A stretch of 64,000 nucleotides of DNA from Atopobiaceae bacterium (GCA_017510785.1 JAFWMH010000036.1:1-64000), one strand, 5' to 3'. Counted from the first letter of the stretch, positions 24,829 to 33,825 are shown. Numbers and translations: made by a program. The notes: a model not told the origin generated them from the sequence alone.

Positions 24829-27306
24829 CTATCCAACCGGCGTGAGGAGATGCCCCGACGTGGCCCCGGCCAAGCGTTCCTGCGGCCGAACGCCAGAGCG
24901 CGCAGCTCGCAGGGCATCGCCCACACGACGCACAGCGCGAGTCGTCTCCTCCGGCGAGAGCAGCGTGGCATCCACGCCAAAACGCGTGACGCCAACCTCT
25001 AGCAGGTCGGGAACCTGTGGGGTTGCATCCAACACGTGCGCGGCATACACGCGCGAACGCCCGTTTTCGTCCGTTCGCACCGGGAAGAGGTCGCCGGCAT
25101 CGCTGCGCAAGAACAGCTCCTGACGTCGCAGAGAACACCGTGCGCAGTTATGGACGCACTTCTTTGCAACCTGCAGCACGCAATGCTCGCTCGTCATGGC
25201 GCGCACACGCCCCAGCACCATGGATCCTATGGGAACAGGAGCGCTAGGCACGAAGCGACGCATCTCGTCAAGAGAGAGTTCCGCCGAGAGCCACACGCCC
25301 ACAGCGCCTGCCTCCACCAAAGCCAACATGCACGCCTCATTGTGCACGGGGATGCAGCCACGAACCTCGGCGCGTGCACCTCGCTCGTGGGCCAACGCCA
25401 GCTCCGAGACGTTTCCCACGGCAACCGACTCGCCGGCGCGCACCCATGCGTCCAGTCGGCCGTGATCCGCCTCGCGGCACACCTCGTCGAGCAGCGGTAC
25501 CACGCCTTGAGGCCATGCCTCACCCTCGCGCGCCAATGCATCGGCCGTAGCATACACACGCGTCGCACCCGCCGCAAGGGCCGCTTCGGCACTCGTGGCG
25601 TCCGCCACCAGCGCACATACCTCCACGGCAGCATCTGCGCACGCAACGCCGGGGCGCCCCGGCCCATACGTAGCAGCCGAAAGCCCAACCAGCTCGCGCA
25701 CGCCATACGGCGCAAGCAACGCATGCTCGAGTGCCTCGCACGCATGCGAGCGAACCTCGTGCACCGCCGAGAAGGCCATGCCGCAGCCCTCGTCGAGCTC
25801 GACCTCATACGACACGGGCTCGAACGGCGTAGAGCCCATGCGCCCCACATGCGATACCAAGTCGTCGCGGGTGACGGCGCGCGTACGGGCCGCTTCCACC
25901 ACAAAGCCAGTAACCGACACCGAAACCGCACCGTCTACCGTGCTCAGCTCAACCTCGAACGGCTTGCCCAGCCGCGCCACAATGCGCACGACAACCGGAC
26001 GTCGGCGAGGTATTTCAAGCTCGGCGGCACGCGCGCCCGCCTTCATGGCCTGCTCGCTGCGTATCACCCTCACCAGCGAGCCATTCTCTACGACGCGCGT
26101 GGTACGGCACCGAATTTGCGTGCCGGCAGCGGCATCTTCCGGCGCATGCGTCGTGAGGAATTGGCTTGGGTCGCTTATGGGCCGAAGCTCCAACAGGTCG
26201 CCCTTGCCAACGGGCTTGTCTAAGGCGACGTCGACCTCGGCGACCGTCATCGTACGCAAGCGGTCGCGTCCGCCGGATGTGCCGCCACGCCGAACCTTAA
26301 CACTGCCAAACGATTGGGCTCCAACAACCGTACCTACCAACTCGCCACGATTGTTGGAGCGCTCGTAGCTCATGAGCTCGTCGCCGGATGTTCCGCGAAG
26401 GTATGCGTTGGTAAAATCGCGGTTGAACGCGCGTTTGAGGCGGGTGTGACGCGCCGCAAGCTCCTCGGCCGAGGGCTCGCGCCCAAGCGCAAGGTCGCCA
26501 AGCTGCTCTCGATACGCGCCGACCACGGCAAAAACGTAATCCGGGCCCTTGAGGCGACCCTCCAACTTGAGCGACGCCACACCGGCGTCGCGCATCTCGC
26601 GCAGGTCGTCAAACACACACATGTCCCTCGGGCACAGGGGGCGCCCGCGCTCGGGCGACGAGAGCGCCGTTCCTTGTGCGTCGACCAACTCATACGGCAG
26701 CCTGCACGGCTGCGCACACGCCCCGCGATTGGCCGAGCGATCGCCCGCGCACGAACTCATCATGCAAACGCCCGAATAGCAAAAGCAAATCGCCCCATGC
26801 GCGAAGCACTCCAGCTCCACGCCTGTGCGAGCGATGTGAGCCATTTCGGGAAGCGAAAGCTCTCGAGAAAGGGTTACGCGACTAGCGCCCCTCTCGGCAC
26901 ACCAAGCCGTTCCGCGCGCGTCGTGCACGTTGGCCTGCGTCGACACATGGCATTCGATGTTAGGCCACACACGATGAATCTCGGCCAGCAAACCCCAGTC
27001 CTGGATTATGAAGGCGTCGGCACCGGCCAGCCACGCGCGCCGAACAAGCGCCAAAACGCTCGCCAGCTCGTCCTCGCGAATCACCACGTTAACGGTAACG
27101 TACACCCGCGCCCCTGCCAAGTGCGCCCGACGACACGCCTCGCCAAACGTGTGCGCGTCGAAGCTCTGAGCACCACGCCGCGCGTTGAACGTTTGCCCGT
27201 ATCCGCAATAAATCGCGTCGGCACCCGCCGCAAGCGCCGCGTTGAACTCGGCGGGCCCTCCCGCCGGAGCCAACAGCTCGGGCACCTTAGCCGTCCGCAC
27301 ATTCAT
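24829..27306 (-). CDS. U32-family peptidase-like hydroxylase (RlhA/TrhP type)
   Basis: An 825-residue U32 protein. The N-terminal domain has PELLAPAGGPAEFNAALAAGADAIYCG, the middle ICFCYSGVCMMSSC and ACAQPCRLPYE with the four cysteines that bind an Fe-S cluster, then the LKLEGRLKGPDYVFAVV motif. The extra C-terminal ~400 residues match the long U32/DUF3656 form. Although labelled peptidase U32, characterised members (RlhA, TrhP) use prephenate to hydroxylate cytidine or uridine in rRNA or tRNA; the long form with DUF3656 is closest to RlhA, which modifies 23S rRNA C2501. Which RNA is targeted here is inferred. The gene is 28 bp from tyrS and probably cotranscribed. Confidence 0.88.
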   Translation of the reverse strand: MNVRTAKVPELLAPAGGPAEFNAALAAGADAIYCGYGQTFNARRGAQSFDAHTFGEACRRAHLAGARVYVTVNVVIREDELASVLALVRRAWLAGADAFIIQDWGLLAEIHRVWPNIECHVSTQANVHDARGTAWCAERGASRVTLSRELSLPEMAHIARTGVELECFAHGAICFCYSGVCMMSSCAGDRSANRGACAQPCRLPYELVDAQGTALSSPERGRPLCPRDMCVFDDLREMRDAGVASLKLEGRLKGPDYVFAVVGAYREQLGDLALGREPSAEELAARHTRLKRAFNRDFTNAYLRGTSGDELMSYERSNNRGELVGTVVGAQSFGSVKVRRGGTSGGRDRLRTMTVAEVDVALDKPVGKGDLLELRPISDPSQFLTTHAPEDAAAGTQIRCRTTRVVENGSLVRVIRSEQAMKAGARAAELEIPRRRPVVVRIVARLGKPFEVELSTVDGAVSVSVTGFVVEAARTRAVTRDDLVSHVGRMGSTPFEPVSYEVELDEGCGMAFSAVHEVRSHACEALEHALLAPYGVRELVGLSAATYGPGRPGVACADAAVEVCALVADATSAEAALAAGATRVYATADALAREGEAWPQGVVPLLDEVCREADHGRLDAWVRAGESVAVGNVSELALAHERGARAEVRGCIPVHNEACMLALVEAGAVGVWLSAELSLDEMRRFVPSAPVPIGSMVLGRVRAMTSEHCVLQVAKKCVHNCARCSLRRQELFLRSDAGDLFPVRTDENGRSRVYAAHVLDATPQVPDLLEVGVTRFGVDATLLSPEETTRAVRRVGDALRAARSGVRPQERLAGATSGHLLTPVG

Positions 27307-27333
27307 GTGGCCACCCCCGGCACACGCAACGAA

Positions 27334-28584
27334 TTACACCAATCGAGCGAACTTGCGCTTCCCGTGCTGAATAACGGTGCCGGCACCAAGCAGCTCAGGG
27401 TCGACGTTGTACGCCTTGGCCGCAACGGCCTCGCCATTGATCTTTACGCCGCCGCCATCAATGAAGCGCCTGGCTTCGCCCACGGACTGTGCGAGCTTGA
27501 GGTCGGCCATGAGCTTGGCGAGGTACACCTTGCCTTGGTCGTTGAGCGTAATAACGTCGGCAACGGGAAACTCGGGAACGTCGTCGGGAATCTCGGAACG
27601 CTTGAACTGCGCGTCGAAGGCCTCCTGGGCCGCCTGCCCCGCCCCTTCGCCATGGTACAAATCCACGATGTTTCGAGCCAGCTCACGTTTGCGGGCGTAC
27701 GGGTCGGCCGTTCCCGCCTTGAACTCGGCGTCAATTGCGTCGATTTCGTCAATGGTGAGCGTGGAGCACAAACGGAAATACAGGGGAACGATTTCGTCTG
27801 CAATGCTCATAAGCTTGCCAAACATGTCGTTTGGCTCGTCGGTAAGGCCAACGTAGTTGCCGTAGCTCTTGCTCATCTTCTTGTGACCGTCGAGGCCCAC
27901 GAGCAGCGGAACGGTGAGGGCGACCTGCGGCTCCATGCCCTCGGCGCGCATGAGGTCGCGACCAGCCAAGAGATTAAAGATTTGGTCGTTGCCACCCATT
28001 TCGAGGTCGGCGTTTATCACCACGGAGTCGTAGGCCTGAAGCACGGGATAAATAAACTCATGCAGTGCGATGGACTGCTGGTTGCTGTAGCGATTGTGGA
28101 AGTCTTCACGCTCCAGGATACGGGCAACGTTGAACTGCGACATGAGATGCAGCATCTTTTGCAAGTCCAAGGGCTTTAGCCACTCGCCGTTGTACACGAT
28201 GGTCGTCTTTTCGGGGTCGAGCACCTTGATGGCCTGCTCAACATACGTTTTGGCGTTGGCCTCGACCTGCTCCTCGGTGAGGGGCGGACGCGTGCTATCG
28301 CGCCCGGACGGATCGCCGATAAGTGCCGTACCGTTGCCAATAATCAGCGTAACCCGATGGCCGAGGTCCTGGAACTGGCGCATCTTGCGCAGAGGCACCG
28401 CGTGGCCCAAGTGCAGGTCGGGACTCGTGGGGTCCACACCCAGCTTAATGTTGAGAGGGGTACCTTTCTCCAACTTCTTTTTGAGCTCGTCAAGCGGTAC
28501 GATTTGCATGGTGCCCGACGTAATGACCTTGAGTTGTTCGTCAACCGGCAGCAACGTTCTGCCCTCCTTGGGTTCAGTCTCCAT
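27334..28584 (-). CDS. tyrS: tyrosyl-tRNA synthetase
   Basis: A 416-residue class I aminoacyl-tRNA synthetase. The HIGH-type motif is DLHLGHAVPLR and the KMSKS loop is KKMSKSYGNYVG; a C-terminal S4 RNA-binding domain ends the protein (about 350-415, ARRFIDGGGVKINGE). The order and spacing match the TyrZ-like subgroup of tyrosyl-tRNA synthetases. The ATG at 28584 is chosen because the conserved N-terminus begins there, although only a weak ribosome site precedes it. I saw no T-box leader in the approximately 200 bp upstream. It charges tRNA-Tyr for translation. Confidence 0.94.
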   Translation of the reverse strand: METEPKEGRTLLPVDEQLKVITSGTMQIVPLDELKKKLEKGTPLNIKLGVDPTSPDLHLGHAVPLRKMRQFQDLGHRVTLIIGNGTALIGDPSGRDSTRPPLTEEQVEANAKTYVEQAIKVLDPEKTTIVYNGEWLKPLDLQKMLHLMSQFNVARILEREDFHNRYSNQQSIALHEFIYPVLQAYDSVVINADLEMGGNDQIFNLLAGRDLMRAEGMEPQVALTVPLLVGLDGHKKMSKSYGNYVGLTDEPNDMFGKLMSIADEIVPLYFRLCSTLTIDEIDAIDAEFKAGTADPYARKRELARNIVDLYHGEGAGQAAQEAFDAQFKRSEIPDDVPEFPVADVITLNDQGKVYLAKLMADLKLAQSVGEARRFIDGGGVKINGEAVAAKAYNVDPELLGAGTVIQHGKRKFARLV

Positions 28585-28701
28585 TTTGAGGGCAACATAG
28601 TAGCAGAAATGTCGGCCGAAATGTCGCGCAGCATCAGCGCAGCCGCAGGTGCTTATCACGGACTGCAACGACCGCAACGCAATAACAGCAACCTTATAAC
28701 G

Positions 28702-28736
28702 CTGTGGGAACCTGTGGGAAATGTGCGCTGTGGGAA
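28702..28736 (+). repeat. three CTGTGGGAA direct repeats upstream of the PBP gene
   Basis: Copies at 28702-28710, 28712-28720 and 28728-28736. The first two are 10 bp apart, the third 16 bp further. The 10-bp spaced GTGGGA pattern resembles binding sites of the cell-division regulator MraZ, and the reverse strand reads TTCCCACAG. They lie between tyrS and the class A PBP gene, about 80 bp before the latter's ATG. Confidence 0.4.
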
Positions 28737-28813
28737 ATGTGACGTCCTTCGAGCAGCTACTAACTCGCCGTATTATTTGTATAATGGAGGACACTCAAAA
28801 AAGGAGGAACCCC

Positions 28814-31087
28814 ATGGGCGCTCGCAAACGCAAGGCACGCAGACACTCCCGTACACACATTATTGGCTTCGGGTTCGCCGGCGTACTTGGATTCATCGCA
28901 CTATTGGCAATCGCGCTTGCCGTTTCCGTCGGCGCGCTCGTCAACTCGTGGCTACTCAACCTACCCGACTACAACTCGACCGACGCCTACCTCGTGGCCG
29001 AGCCCACGCAGGTGTTCGACGCCAACAACAACGTGATTGCAGAGTACTATCTGCAAAACCGTCGCGTCGTCGACAAGGACCAGGTCTCGCCGTACGTGCT
29101 CATGGGAACGGTCGATACGGAGGACATCCGCTTTTATCAGCACAACGGCATCGACCCACAGGGCATCGCCCGCGCCGTAATCGTGCAGTTCACCGGTGGC
29201 TCCGAGGGCGCATCGACCATTACGCAGCAGCTCGTGCGCAACACGGTGCTTTCGGACGAGCAGTTCGAGCAAACGCTCAAGCGTAAGGTGCGCGAGGCTT
29301 ACATCGCCATCCAAATGGAGAAGAAGTACACCAAGGATCAAATCCTCATGATGTACATCAACACCATTTACTATGGGCATGCCGCGTATGGCATCCAAGC
29401 CGCCTCCATTACCTACTTTAACAAGGACGCCAAGAACCTCACCTTGGCCGAGGCGGCACTGCTCGCCGGCCTTCCGCAGTCGCCCTCCTACTTCGACCCA
29501 ACGGTGCATCCCGAGGACGCCATCATACGTCGCAACCTCGTACTCGACCGCATGCTGAGCGCCGGCGACATTACGAAAGAGGAGCACGACGCAGCTCAGG
29601 CCGAGCCGCTCACCCTCAACGAGGGCAAGGTTATGGAAGAGAAGGGCGTGTATCCGTACTTCACCGACTACGTAAAGCAGCACCTTCTTGAGGACTTCGA
29701 CCAAGACACCGTGTTTAAGGGCGGCATGAAGGTGTACACCACCATCGAGCCCGAGGCCCAGGCAAAGGCCGAGCAGGCAGTACAGTCGCGCCTCGACGAA
29801 TACGGCAACGATCAACTCGAGGCTGCGCTTGTCGCCATCGAGCCCGACACCGGCAACATTATTGCGATGGTCGGCGGCCGCGACTACAACAAGGACCAGT
29901 TCAATCTTGCCACGCAGGCCAACCGTCAGCCCGGATCGAGCTTCAAGCCCATTACGTTGGCCGCAGCCATGGGCAACGGCATGAACCCCAACATCCTTCT
30001 TAATTGCGACTCGCCAGTCCAAGTGCTTCCCACGTGGCGCGTGCAAAACTATGGCAACGTAAGCTATGGCGTACAAACCCTTACCGATGCCACGGCCGTT
30101 TCGTCCAATACCGGCTATGTGCAGGTTGCTGAGGCAGTTGGTGCCGAACAAATCGTGGAGTACGCAGGCAAGATGGGCATCAACACCGAGCATCTCCAGC
30201 CAACCCTCTCCATTACCTTGGGTTCCTATGGCGTTCCTCCGGTGGAGATGGCAGAGGCCTATGCCACGCTTGCCACGGGCGGCATCCATCGCGACTCCGT
30301 TGCCATCCTGCGCATCGAGGACCGCAACGGCCATGAAGTCTACCAGCACGAGAACAAGGAGGAGCGCGTGCTCGACGACGCCTTTGCCGAAGCCGAAACG
30401 CAGGTCCTCCAAACCGTAATTTCTTCCCCGCAGGGCACGGCCGCGAGCATGCAGGGTCTTCTTACCATCGATCAGCCCGTCGCCGGCAAGACGGGCACGA
30501 CGGAAGAGTATCGCGACCTTTGGTTCTGCGGCTACACCCCTCAGCTTTCCGTTTCGATTTGGTGCGGATACCGTACCGACGAACCCGTGTACATAGGGCG
30601 CGCGGTCGCCCACCCCGATACGACGGCATGCCCGATTTTTGCCTCGTTCGTCAACACCATGCTCGAGAACGTCGACCGCATGGAGTTCCCAACTTCCGAT
30701 CACCAGCCCGAGTACAAGGCAAACGCAGAGTGGGAGTTCTCCAATACCGACAAGGCAATTAGCTCGCAGGAGAACGGCGTGAGCGACCCGTTTGGCACGG
30801 GCGCCAACCAGAACGACCCCAACGACTGGAACAACTGGAATAACTGGAACAACTGGAACAACTGGAACAACGGCTATGGCACAGGATACGGAACCGGCTA
30901 CGGAACCGGAACTGGAACCGGCAGTGGCGCGTACGGCTACGACAGTACCGGATACGGCACGGGCTATGGAACAGGTACCGGAACCGGCACATCCGGGTAC
31001 GGCGATACCAGCGGATACGGCGATACCACCGGGTACGACTCCTCGGGGTATGGCACCGGATCGAGCGGGTACGGCAGCATCTACTAG
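28814..31087 (+). CDS. class A penicillin-binding protein with Gly/Tyr-rich tail
   Basis: A 757-residue bifunctional PBP. After a basic N-terminus and one transmembrane helix (about 17-45) comes the GT51 glycosyltransferase domain (DTEDIRFYQHNGID, GASTITQQLVRN, EAYIAIQMEKKYTKDQIL), then the transpeptidase with RQPGSSFKPIT (active serine), SSNTGY and GKTGTTEEYRD. It polymerises and cross-links peptidoglycan outside the membrane. The last ~90 residues are low complexity: five WNN units, then many GYGTG/GTG repeats and GYGD units. AAAAAAGGAGG precedes the ATG at 28814; the frame is open further upstream but without a domain. Confidence 0.93.
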   Translation: MGARKRKARRHSRTHIIGFGFAGVLGFIALLAIALAVSVGALVNSWLLNLPDYNSTDAYLVAEPTQVFDANNNVIAEYYLQNRRVVDKDQVSPYVLMGTVDTEDIRFYQHNGIDPQGIARAVIVQFTGGSEGASTITQQLVRNTVLSDEQFEQTLKRKVREAYIAIQMEKKYTKDQILMMYINTIYYGHAAYGIQAASITYFNKDAKNLTLAEAALLAGLPQSPSYFDPTVHPEDAIIRRNLVLDRMLSAGDITKEEHDAAQAEPLTLNEGKVMEEKGVYPYFTDYVKQHLLEDFDQDTVFKGGMKVYTTIEPEAQAKAEQAVQSRLDEYGNDQLEAALVAIEPDTGNIIAMVGGRDYNKDQFNLATQANRQPGSSFKPITLAAAMGNGMNPNILLNCDSPVQVLPTWRVQNYGNVSYGVQTLTDATAVSSNTGYVQVAEAVGAEQIVEYAGKMGINTEHLQPTLSITLGSYGVPPVEMAEAYATLATGGIHRDSVAILRIEDRNGHEVYQHENKEERVLDDAFAEAETQVLQTVISSPQGTAASMQGLLTIDQPVAGKTGTTEEYRDLWFCGYTPQLSVSIWCGYRTDEPVYIGRAVAHPDTTACPIFASFVNTMLENVDRMEFPTSDHQPEYKANAEWEFSNTDKAISSQENGVSDPFGTGANQNDPNDWNNWNNWNNWNNWNNGYGTGYGTGYGTGTGTGSGAYGYDSTGYGTGYGTGTGTGTSGYGDTSGYGDTTGYDSSGYGTGSSGYGSIY

Positions 31088-31133
31088 CTGTAGTTCACAC
31101 AGCGCCGAACACAGCTCCGCATTGTAAACCAGC

Positions 31134-31163
31134 GCGCCGTCGGGACAAGTTTCCCGGCGGCGC
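31134..31163 (+). terminator. hairpin after the PBP gene
   Basis: A 12-bp stem (31134-31145 with 31152-31163, one G-T pair) around a 6-nt loop lies 46 bp after the PBP stop. Only two T follow, so it is a weak terminator. It sits between this gene and the convergent argR. Confidence 0.45.
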
Positions 31164-31203
31164 TTCGCGTTTGCACATGCCTCGCATTGCCTCCACTAAG
31201 GCT

Positions 31204-31647
31204 TTAAGGCTCGTCGACGCCCCTCTTGCACAGCATGCCCAGGAGCTCGGTCGTAGCAGTAGCACTCTCGTTGGCACGCGTAATCGCCAGAATGGTATCG
31301 CTACCAGCGATGGAGCCTAGCACGTCCGAAAGCCCGGCCGCATCCACTGCGGCAGCCACGCCCGGCGCCGTACCCGGCTGGGTTTTAATTATCACCTGAT
31401 TGTTTATGCACTCAACGTTCGTCACGAACTCCGACACCATGTGCTGCAGGTGCAAATCCTCGGCAAGAACATACACGCCTGCTGGCAGCTTGCGCAAACC
31501 CATCTCGGAAATATCTCGGCTAGCGGTTGCCTGCGTACACGTAAAACCCTCGGCACGCAGCTCGTCTACCAAATCCTTTTGAGTCTTGATGGACCTATTG
31601 CGGACAATCCATCGAATTGCTTCTTGCCGATCGTTTTGTCGATTCAT
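31204..31647 (-). CDS. argR: arginine repressor
   Basis: A 147-residue ArgR. The N-terminal winged helix has RQEAIRWIVRNRSIKTQKDLVDEL and QATASRDISEMGLRKLP, the C-terminal domain has TQPGTAPGVAAAVDAAGLSDVLGSIAGSDTILAI with the GSDTI arginine-binding motif. ArgR hexamers repress arginine biosynthesis and activate catabolism. The ATG at 31647 has GGAGGG at 7 nt; the frame open to 31698 is rejected. No arginine genes occur in the window, so it is a stand-alone regulator here. Confidence 0.95.
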   Translation of the reverse strand: MNRQNDRQEAIRWIVRNRSIKTQKDLVDELRAEGFTCTQATASRDISEMGLRKLPAGVYVLAEDLHLQHMVSEFVTNVECINNQVIIKTQPGTAPGVAAAVDAAGLSDVLGSIAGSDTILAITRANESATATTELLGMLCKRGVDEP

Positions 31648-31781
31648 CACGCGTCCCTCCAATCTCACGTATGCAAAAGCTAGCATAAAATACAACACTT
31701 GTGTGGATTGATACGCGAAAGGTCGTTTTTTGTCGCTTCATTAGCCTATCGCTCGTCCAAACAGGCCGAAAACATGAGTAG

Positions 31782-31811
31782 TTGACCGAATCGATGCAAA
31801 TGTGGTATAGC
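31782..31811 (+). promoter_or_regulatory. sigma70-type promoter for the C39-like gene
   Basis: TTGACC at 31782-31787 and TATAGC at 31806-31811 are 18 bp apart and lie about 60 bp before the ATG at 31870, which itself has a strong GAGGAGGAC ribosome site. Confidence 0.5.
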
Positions 31812-31869
31812 ACACAACAAACATGGTCTATTATGAGATGGGTATGCAGCTCCATAGAGGAGGACAGTC

Positions 31870-33180
31870 ATGGCAAACGCACCCAGGAGTGGACGTCGTT
31901 CGCAGGGCAACCGCTCTACTCGCAACCGTCAAGGCGGCAACCGTCAGGGCAGCAATCGTCAACGCCGATCGCGGCGCACATCAACCCAGCAGTCTTCTGC
32001 GCCCGGCGGCAACACGCACAGTCGGCACGGCACCCTCACGCGTCCCGACACAGGCTACACATTGCATTCGCGACGAGTCCGTCGTGAAAACACAGGGATT
32101 GGCACCTTGCTCACCCCGCGCATCATCGCATTTTGCGTCATTGTTTTAGTCGTGTTCATCGTTATAATTGCGGGAATCTCGAGTTGTGTTCGAGGCGGTG
32201 GCGAATCGGCCCCGCAAGCCACCGAGGAAACGCAGCCCAAAAACGAGCAAGACGCCCGCGTTGCCTCCGGTGTTCCGGCCGCCGTTACGTCGCAGTTCAC
32301 CGAGGCCCTCGACCAGGCCGATCTTCTTAGGAAGATTGCAAAGAACGCAGACAAATACAAAGACGACCGCATGCTCAAGCTCGCCCTCAATGAGCCCGAT
32401 GCAATTCCATTCGTGGCCAACTACCCAACGTCCGACAAATCGAGCACTCCCTACGACGGTGTTATCAAACGCGGCGAGGTTCCGCTGCTTTACAATTGGG
32501 ATTCGCATTGGGGTGCCGTAACGTACGGCGATGGACCGGTAGCCATTACGGGCTCGGGCCCAACGACGCTCGCCATGGCCTACATGGGCCTCACCGGCAA
32601 AGCAGATAATACCCCTACCGAAATCGCCCAGCAGGCAAGCAAGAGCAACTACGCCGAAGGAGAGTCCGGCAGCAAGGCCGAGCTGTTCTCGAAGTTTGCC
32701 GCAACGCTCGGCCTTACCACCGAGCCGATCGAGTCCTCCGAAAACATGATTTACTCCCTCGACGACAAAACCGTGATTGCGGCAGAGGTCAAGGCCGATA
32801 CCCTCACTGACGAGGCTCACTGGGTACTGGTAGTAAACGTGAACAACGACGGCTCGCTTACGGTGTATGACCCAACCTCAAGTGCAGTCTCGAGCACCCA
32901 CAACACATGGAGTCCTGGCACGATAGCCAATGCCGCCACCTCGATGTACACCATCACCATAAGCGACGAGGAGCTCGAGAAGCTGGAGAGCGAAACGTCA
33001 AGCAGTGCGAGTGGTACGAGCGGTGCCAGCAGCGCGAATAGCAACCGCCGCAACACCTCTTCGTCTGCCGACGACGAAGAGGACGCGGACGCGGACGCGG
33101 AAAGCACGGCGGATGAGGAGGATACGGCGGGCGAGGAGTCAGCATCCACGTCGAGCCGCCATTCCCTGACGGACGAGTAG
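31870..33180 (+). CDS. membrane-anchored C39-like protein lacking the catalytic cysteine
   Basis: A 436-residue protein: a basic Gln/Arg/Asn-rich cytoplasmic part (1-85), a single transmembrane helix (about 88-108), then an outside domain resembling C39-family-2 peptidases (VPLLYNWDSHWGAVTYGDG, then ITGSGPTTLAMAYMGLTG, then DEAHWVLVVNVNNDGSLTVYDP) and an acidic Ser/Ala/Asp/Glu tail. In active C39_2 enzymes the second motif reads SGCGPT with the nucleophile cysteine; here it is GSGPT, serine instead. The His (AHWV) and the Asp region remain. It may be an inactive scaffold or a peptide-binding protein, or less likely a serine-dependent variant. Confidence 0.75.
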   Translation: MANAPRSGRRSQGNRSTRNRQGGNRQGSNRQRRSRRTSTQQSSAPGGNTHSRHGTLTRPDTGYTLHSRRVRRENTGIGTLLTPRIIAFCVIVLVVFIVIIAGISSCVRGGGESAPQATEETQPKNEQDARVASGVPAAVTSQFTEALDQADLLRKIAKNADKYKDDRMLKLALNEPDAIPFVANYPTSDKSSTPYDGVIKRGEVPLLYNWDSHWGAVTYGDGPVAITGSGPTTLAMAYMGLTGKADNTPTEIAQQASKSNYAEGESGSKAELFSKFAATLGLTTEPIESSENMIYSLDDKTVIAAEVKADTLTDEAHWVLVVNVNNDGSLTVYDPTSSAVSSTHNTWSPGTIANAATSMYTITISDEELEKLESETSSSASGTSGASSANSNRRNTSSSADDEEDADADAESTADEEDTAGEESASTSSRHSLTDE

Positions 33181-33185
33181 CCCAC

Positions 33186-33242
33186 CTTCGCGGACGCGCC
33201 GCCGCGCCTTCGCGGACGCGCCGCCGCGCCTTCGCGGACGGG
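33186..33242. repeat. 22-bp GC-rich tandem repeat
   Basis: CTTCGCGGACG recurs at 33186, 33208 and 33230, giving two and a half copies of a 22-bp unit immediately after the stop of the C39-like gene. No reading frame of note. It may be a remnant of the repetitive 3' coding tail of the preceding gene. Confidence 0.6.
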
Positions 33243-33268
33243 CCGGCGAATCTATAGGGGTTACCCAT

Positions 33269-33313
33269 GACCGAACCCAGCCTGAGACGCATGCCCTCAG
33301 GCTGGGTTCGGTC
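33269..33313. terminator. perfect 18-bp stem-loop
   Basis: Positions 33269-33286 and 33296-33313 are perfect inverted repeats (18 bp) with a 9-nt loop. The arm begins GACCGAACCC. The stem is GC-rich and unusually long. It lies about 90 bp after the C39-like gene. There is no T run on either side, so a Rho-independent terminator is not certain; it may protect the 3' end or be a transcribed structured element. Confidence 0.55.
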
Positions 33314-33381
33314 TCATGTTGGCCGCTCATCAGCCATCAGGAAGTGCCCGGGACCACATTGCCAGCCAATACGGCACGAAC

Positions 33382-33795
33382 GGCATCCATCCCATCGTTG
33401 GCTTGGGTGCCAAAAGTGCCATCTGCGGGCCTGCGCCCTTGTCCAACCGTCCCAAACGGCACCCATTGCCAACGTTGGGTGCCAAACGGGACAAATGCGG
33501 CCCGGTTTCGCGGCAAAAGTGTCCCAAACGACACCCATTAGCCGGGATGGGTGCCAAATGTGCCATTTGGGGCCCGATTCCGGGGCAAAAACGTCCCAAA
33601 TGGCACCCAATACCAACAATGGGTGCCAAATGTGCCATCTGCGGGCCTGCGCCCTTGTCTAAAAGGCACAAACGGCACCCAATGTTAGGGATGGGTGCCA
33701 AATGGTCCGTTTAGCGGACAAAACCACGCTACAAGTGGCGCAAATGGCACCCATTAGCAACGTTGGGTGCCAAATGTGTCCCCGGCGTGCCACGC
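33382..33795. repeat. periodic hairpin array, locus 3 (six units)
   Basis: TGGGTGCC starts at 33405, 33476, 33548, 33620, 33692 and 33764, spacings 71, 72, 72, 72 and 72. Each is the right arm of a hairpin whose left arm is GGCACCCA (or GACACCCA/GGCATCCA) 9-13 bp before it. The 39-bp segments between hairpins vary but share sub-motifs: units 1 and 4 both have GTGCCATCTGCGGGCCTGCG, and one carries GTCCGTTTAGCGGACAAAAC, which is the reverse complement of the body of the arrays at 16.3 and 48.0 kb. It fills the gap between the convergent C39-like and rlmKL genes and has no coding potential. Confidence 0.85.
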
Positions 33796-33825
33796 TCTGC
33801 GCAGGGGAACGCGCGACGCATGCGC

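Noticed and set aside
24405..27306. NifU-type and nitrogenase-like genes as a nitrogen-fixation set
   Set aside because: They are 20 kb apart, the NifU domain is the general Fe-S carrier kind, and no other nif gene is present.
28585..28813. T-box riboswitch upstream of tyrS
   Set aside because: No T-box consensus, specifier stem or terminator/antiterminator pair could be found in the short leader.
28961..30703. 580-residue minus-strand frame over the PBP gene
   Set aside because: Same kind of shadow; the + strand has all PBP motifs.
33382..33795. CRISPR array
   Set aside because: Repeats are not identical, spacers are related to each other and self-complementary, and there are no cas genes.
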